Below the pieces are notes generated by a model. The model was not told the origin of the DNA and did not search any database. It was given only the letters and a program-made list of their open reading frames with translations. Shown piece after piece: positions 62,013 through 64,000 of a DNA stretch of 64,000 nucleotides. This DNA is from VXYL01 sp965199945 (GTDB taxonomy: Bacteria > Pseudomonadota > Gammaproteobacteria > Pseudomonadales > Azotimanducaceae). Each line of letters begins with the position of its first letter. Position 1 is the stretch's first letter. The DNA lies in NCBI GenBank assembly GCA_965199945.1, contig OZ241354.1, forward strand, positions 2,046,001 to 2,110,000. Direction: 5' to 3'. Both the position numbers and the translations under genes were made by a program.

Positions 62013-63611
62013 ATGGCGGACACGGTGGACGTGCTGATCGTCGGGGCCGGCGCTTCGGGCGCGGCGGTGGCGTGGAGCCTGGCGGAGACGCGGATGCGCA
62101 TCGTCTGCCTGGAGCAGGGCGACTGGATGAACCCGCTCGACTATCCCAGCACCGGGCGCGACTGGGAAGCGCGCGCCTTCAGCGACATGAGCATCAGTCC
62201 GAATCGCCGCCAGCGCGAGACAGACTATCCGGTGAACGACGCCGACTCGCCCATCTCCGTCGCCAACTTCAACGCCGTCGGCGGCAGCACGATCCTCTAC
62301 GCCGGGCACTTTCCGCGCTTCCACCCGTCGGACTTCCGCGTCAAGACCTTGGACGGCGTGGCCGACGACTGGCCCATCGACTACCGCACGCTCGAACCCT
62401 TCTACGCGGAAAACGACCGCATGATGGGCACCTCCGGCCTCGCCGGCGATCCGGCGTATCCGCCCAAGGAAGCGGTGCTGCCGCCGGTGCCGATGGGCAA
62501 GTCCGGGCAGGCCATCGCCCGTGGCTTCAACAAGCTCGGCTGGCATTGGTGGCCGTCCGACACCGCCATCGCCACCCAGCAGTACGACGGCCGGGCGCAG
62601 TGCATCAACCTCGGCGCTTGCGGCAGCGGCTGCGCCCAGGGCGCGAAGGCGAGCACGGACGTCACCTACTGGCCGCACGCCGTGCGCGCCGGCGTGGAAG
62701 TGCGCACGCGCTGCCGGGTGCGCGAGATCACCGTGAACGCCGACGGCATGGCCTCCGGCGTCGTCTACTACGACGAAGACGGCGTGGAGCGGCATCAAGC
62801 CGCCGAAGTGGTGATCGTGGCCTGCAACGGCGTCGGCACGCCGCGCCTGCTCCTCAATTCCACCTCAGGCAAGTTCCCGAACGGCCTTGCCAATTCGAGC
62901 GGCATCGTCGGCAAGCACCTGATGTTCCATCCCTACGCCTCCATTCAAGGCGTCTTCGACGAACCCCTCGACGGCTACCGCGGCCCAGGGGTGTGCATCT
63001 GGAGCCAGGAGTTCTACGAAACCGACGCCGAGCGCGGCTTCGTGCGCGGCTACACCTACGAGATCAACCGCGGGCGGGGGCCGGTGGCGACGGCGTTGAC
63101 GGGCATGTTCTCGGGCCGCATTCCCTGGGGCGAAGGACACCATCGCGCCTACCGCGACCTCTTCAACCGCATCGCCGGCATGGTGGGCATCTGCGAAGAC
63201 CTGCCCGAGGAACACAACACCGTCACCCTGGATCCCGAGCTCAAGGACGCCCACGGCATTCCCGCGCCGAAGATCGACTACACGCTCTCCGAGAACAGCC
63301 GCCGAATGCTCGACCATGCGGTGGCCCGGGGAACCGAGGTGCTGAAGGCGGCCGGCGCCAAGGACGTCGTCACCGAAGCGCCCATCGGCGTCGGCGGCTG
63401 GCATCTGATGGGCACGGCGCGCATGGGCACGGATCCCGAGCGCTCGGTGGTCAACGAGTGGGGACGCGCCCACGACGTGCGCAACCTGTTCATCGTCGAC
63501 GGCAGCATCTTCGTCACCAGCGCCGGCGTGAATCCCACGCGCACGATCCAAGCCTTGGCGCTGTACGTCGCCGACGCGATGAAGAAGCGCCTCGCCAACC
63601 TTTTCGACTGA
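62013..63611 (+). CDS. GMC family FAD-dependent oxidoreductase
   Basis: A 532-residue flavoprotein. The FAD-binding start is VDVLIVGAGASGAAVAWSL; FNAVGGSTILYAGHFPRF, LGACGSGCAQGAKAS and the C-terminal active-site part GGWHLMGTARMG...NPTRTIQAL mark the gluconate 2-dehydrogenase-type branch of the GMC family (sugar or alcohol oxidation feeding the respiratory chain). ATG 62013 follows AAGGGA. The next gene encodes the small subunit-3-like partner, supporting a membrane-bound dehydrogenase. Confidence 0.92.
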   Translation: MADTVDVLIVGAGASGAAVAWSLAETRMRIVCLEQGDWMNPLDYPSTGRDWEARAFSDMSISPNRRQRETDYPVNDADSPISVANFNAVGGSTILYAGHFPRFHPSDFRVKTLDGVADDWPIDYRTLEPFYAENDRMMGTSGLAGDPAYPPKEAVLPPVPMGKSGQAIARGFNKLGWHWWPSDTAIATQQYDGRAQCINLGACGSGCAQGAKASTDVTYWPHAVRAGVEVRTRCRVREITVNADGMASGVVYYDEDGVERHQAAEVVIVACNGVGTPRLLLNSTSGKFPNGLANSSGIVGKHLMFHPYASIQGVFDEPLDGYRGPGVCIWSQEFYETDAERGFVRGYTYEINRGRGPVATALTGMFSGRIPWGEGHHRAYRDLFNRIAGMVGICEDLPEEHNTVTLDPELKDAHGIPAPKIDYTLSENSRRMLDHAVARGTEVLKAAGAKDVVTEAPIGVGGWHLMGTARMGTDPERSVVNEWGRAHDVRNLFIVDGSIFVTSAGVNPTRTIQALALYVADAMKKRLANLFD

Positions 63612-63630
63612 CTCGACTGACTCGACTGAC
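63605..63630. repeat. 9-bp tandem repeat giving three in-frame stop codons
   Basis: CGACTGACT occurs almost three times in a row at the end of the GMC gene. Each unit contributes an in-frame TGA (63609, 63618 and 63627), so termination is backed up twice. Confidence 0.85.
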
Positions 63631-63645
63631 GCTGGGGCAGCCCCG

Positions 63646-64000
63646 ATGGCAAGCGACACGAACACGATCGGCACGGACAACCCGTTCACCGAACGTCAGC
63701 AGGCCACGCTGCTGGCGCTGGCCGCGGCCATCATCCCGGCGAGCGCCGAATACGGCGTGCCAGGGGCGGACGACGCGGCGATTGCCGCCGACATTCTGGC
63801 CACGGCCAAGCGCTTTCACGAACCCATCGCCGCCGCGTTGGAGATGGAGAACCACTTGGCGAACGCCAAGTACGGCGCCGACTTCCTGGACTTGCGCGCG
63901 AGCGACCGCGCCGCCCTCGTCGAAGGCGCCAACACGCCCGGCTTCTTCGACGACGTGGAATGGGAGTTCGACGACGCGCGCAGGGCGCAGATGGCCGGCC
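63646..64000 (+). CDS. gluconate 2-dehydrogenase subunit 3-like protein (partial, runs off window)
   Basis: The first 118 codons of a small partner subunit. The start MASDTNTIGTDNPFTERQ followed by LLALAAAIIPASAEYGVPGA is the pattern of gluconate 2-dehydrogenase subunit 3, which accompanies GMC oxidoreductases. It begins 34 nt after the GMC stop. The C-terminus is beyond the window. Confidence 0.85.
   Translation, partial: MASDTNTIGTDNPFTERQQATLLALAAAIIPASAEYGVPGADDAAIAADILATAKRFHEPIAAALEMENHLANAKYGADFLDLRASDRAALVEGANTPGFFDDVEWEFDDARRAQMAG

Noticed and set aside
1..64000. tRNA, rRNA, CRISPR arrays, insertion sequences
   Set aside because: I scanned for T-loop-like GTTCGA sequences, direct-repeat arrays and transposase motifs and found none that held up.

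Overview
This window comes from a high-GC (about two-thirds G+C) Gram-negative chromosome, most likely a gammaproteobacterium. The strongest evidence is the order ftsK-lolA-rarA-crcB-serS-cysG followed by tus genes, a classic gammaproteobacterial neighbourhood. Type IV pilus genes (pilin, pilB, pilC), an LpxL-type acyltransferase, LolA and several lipoproteins confirm an outer membrane. GTG and TTG starts and 1-4 nt gene overlaps are common. I saw no rRNA, tRNA, CRISPR array or insertion sequence.

Region 1 (1-13384): a partial murF faces left. A tight ten-gene, right-facing cluster then encodes a predicted envelope machine: a TPR protein with a TonB-C-like end, two lipoproteins, two periplasmic proteins tethered by a single membrane helix (TPR; PEGA repeats plus an FGE/SUMF1-like domain), a small exported protein, a MotA/TolQ/ExbB-type proton channel, a predicted actin/Hsp70-fold protein with a possible FHA-like end, and two von Willebrand factor A (vWA) proteins. 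The membrane helix of each vWA protein carries an FLDV motif like the proton-carrying helix of ExbD/TolR. I know of no described system with this composition; it is the best candidate for a new system here.

Region 2 (13475-17923): a DUF1761 membrane protein, then an overlapping run of surface-glycolipid-type genes (LpxL-like acyltransferase, GT4 glycosyltransferase, YrbL-like protein, zinc-ribbon methyltransferase, DUF3108 protein).

Region 3 (17835-32735): a tandem duplication of a ~7.4-kb unit, each copy encoding a ~2347-residue secreted multidomain protein (LRR, Calx-beta-like repeats, GLUG, FN3, cadherin-like). Each gene has a long poly-G tract in its leader (22 G and 14 G), which suggests phase variation. 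The spacer between the copies holds degraded fragments of yrbL and the DUF3108 gene, recording how the duplication arose.

Region 4 (32851-46186): a formate dehydrogenase alpha gene frameshifted right after its predicted metal-ligand cysteine, then fdhD and mobA; an acetoin-dehydrogenase-type operon (acoA, acoB, transporter, acoX, acoC); an AT-rich promoter with repeated ACTTCAAA/TTTGAAGT arms before a DUF4143-type ATPase; and a solute-binding protein.

Region 5 (46282-64000): ferredoxin, ankyrin protein, Tat-exported Gfo/Idh/MocA protein, a lone antitoxin-like gene, divergent pilin and pilBC genes, tusB-tusE without tusCD, the cysG-serS-crcB-rarA-lolA-ftsK block on the minus strand, and finally a GMC oxidoreductase with its gluconate 2-dehydrogenase subunit-3-like partner, which runs off the right edge.
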